Shown here piece after piece: positions 63,885-64,000 of a stretch of DNA of 64,000 nt; the first letter of the stretch is position 1, and every line of letters starts with the position of its first letter. The notes beneath the pieces were generated by a model. The model saw only the letters and a program-made list of their open reading frames with translations, had not been told where the DNA came from and did not search any database. The translations under genes and the position numbers were made by a program. The stretch comes from Limnoperna fortunei (taxonomy: Eukaryota > Mollusca > Bivalvia > Mytilida > Modiolidae), in NCBI GenBank assembly GCA_944474755.1, contig OX104112.1, forward strand, positions 5,504,490 to 5,568,489, in the 5' to 3' direction.

Positions 63885-64000
63885 TAATGATAAATGGACT
63901 ACGAATATTGATACCATTATAATAAATGTAAAGAAACATTTGAATGTTCTTAGAAAACTTAAATATCAATTGAGTCGAAACAATTTAGAAAAACGTTCTT
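63885..64000 (+). pseudogene. LINE reverse transcriptase fragment, right part (continues past window)
   Basis: An open frame reads NDKWTTNIDTIIINVKKHL then NVLRKLKYQLSRNNLEKR. This follows directly, in family order, on the KHL..TFS motif at 57191-57213 ('hLGvtfs.d.kW..hi'). It is the same LINE copy, split by the tyrosine-recombinase element. Confidence 0.85.

Overview
This window reads as nuclear DNA of a marine bivalve, most likely a mytilid mussel. It has an interrupted gene with phase-consistent GT/AG introns, an AT-rich background, very large non-coding tandem arrays, and three kinds of degraded retroelement. The bivalve call rests on remembered resemblance of the Roc-COR-death-domain protein, the dispersed repeats and the retroelements to mollusc sequences; no search was run.

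Layout. 1-1433 is the end of a 146-bp tandem array. 1434-2488 holds short inverted and tandem repeats. 2489-18805 (+) is one multi-exon gene whose 5' end lies outside the window. Eight exons could be placed and every exon-exon phase agrees, giving 809 visible codons: part of a Roc GTPase domain, a COR domain, a Cys/His cluster, two death-type domains and a C-terminal CVVM, which fits a CaaX prenylation box. Its introns carry six or more unrelated tandem arrays (units of about 67, 52, 50, 32, 165, 39 and 57 bp). A decayed partial copy of the last exon follows the stop codon.

19095-56250 is one satellite of roughly 930 copies of a 40-bp unit. It contains kilobase-scale internal duplications and a change of dominant variant near 42.9 kb. 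No gene was found there; the many short reading frames are by-products of the repeat.

56781-64000 is a three-level nest of dead retroelements. A Jockey/CR1-type LINE reverse-transcriptase fragment (56781-57213, resuming at 63885) is split by a tyrosine-recombinase retrotransposon of DIRS/PAT type (57214-63884). That element has split direct repeats in the order A1-ORFs-B1-A2-B2, gag with a CCHC knuckle, RT, RNase H, a methyltransferase-like segment and a tyrosine recombinase. Its gag is in turn split by a 5'-truncated Penelope-like RT copy (about 57707-59650). All three carry stops or frameshifts.

No tRNA, rRNA, CRISPR array or prokaryotic operon was seen. The two points of most biological interest are the Roc-COR-death-domain protein with its possible lipid anchor, and the nested insertion whose empty site can be read directly from the flanks.
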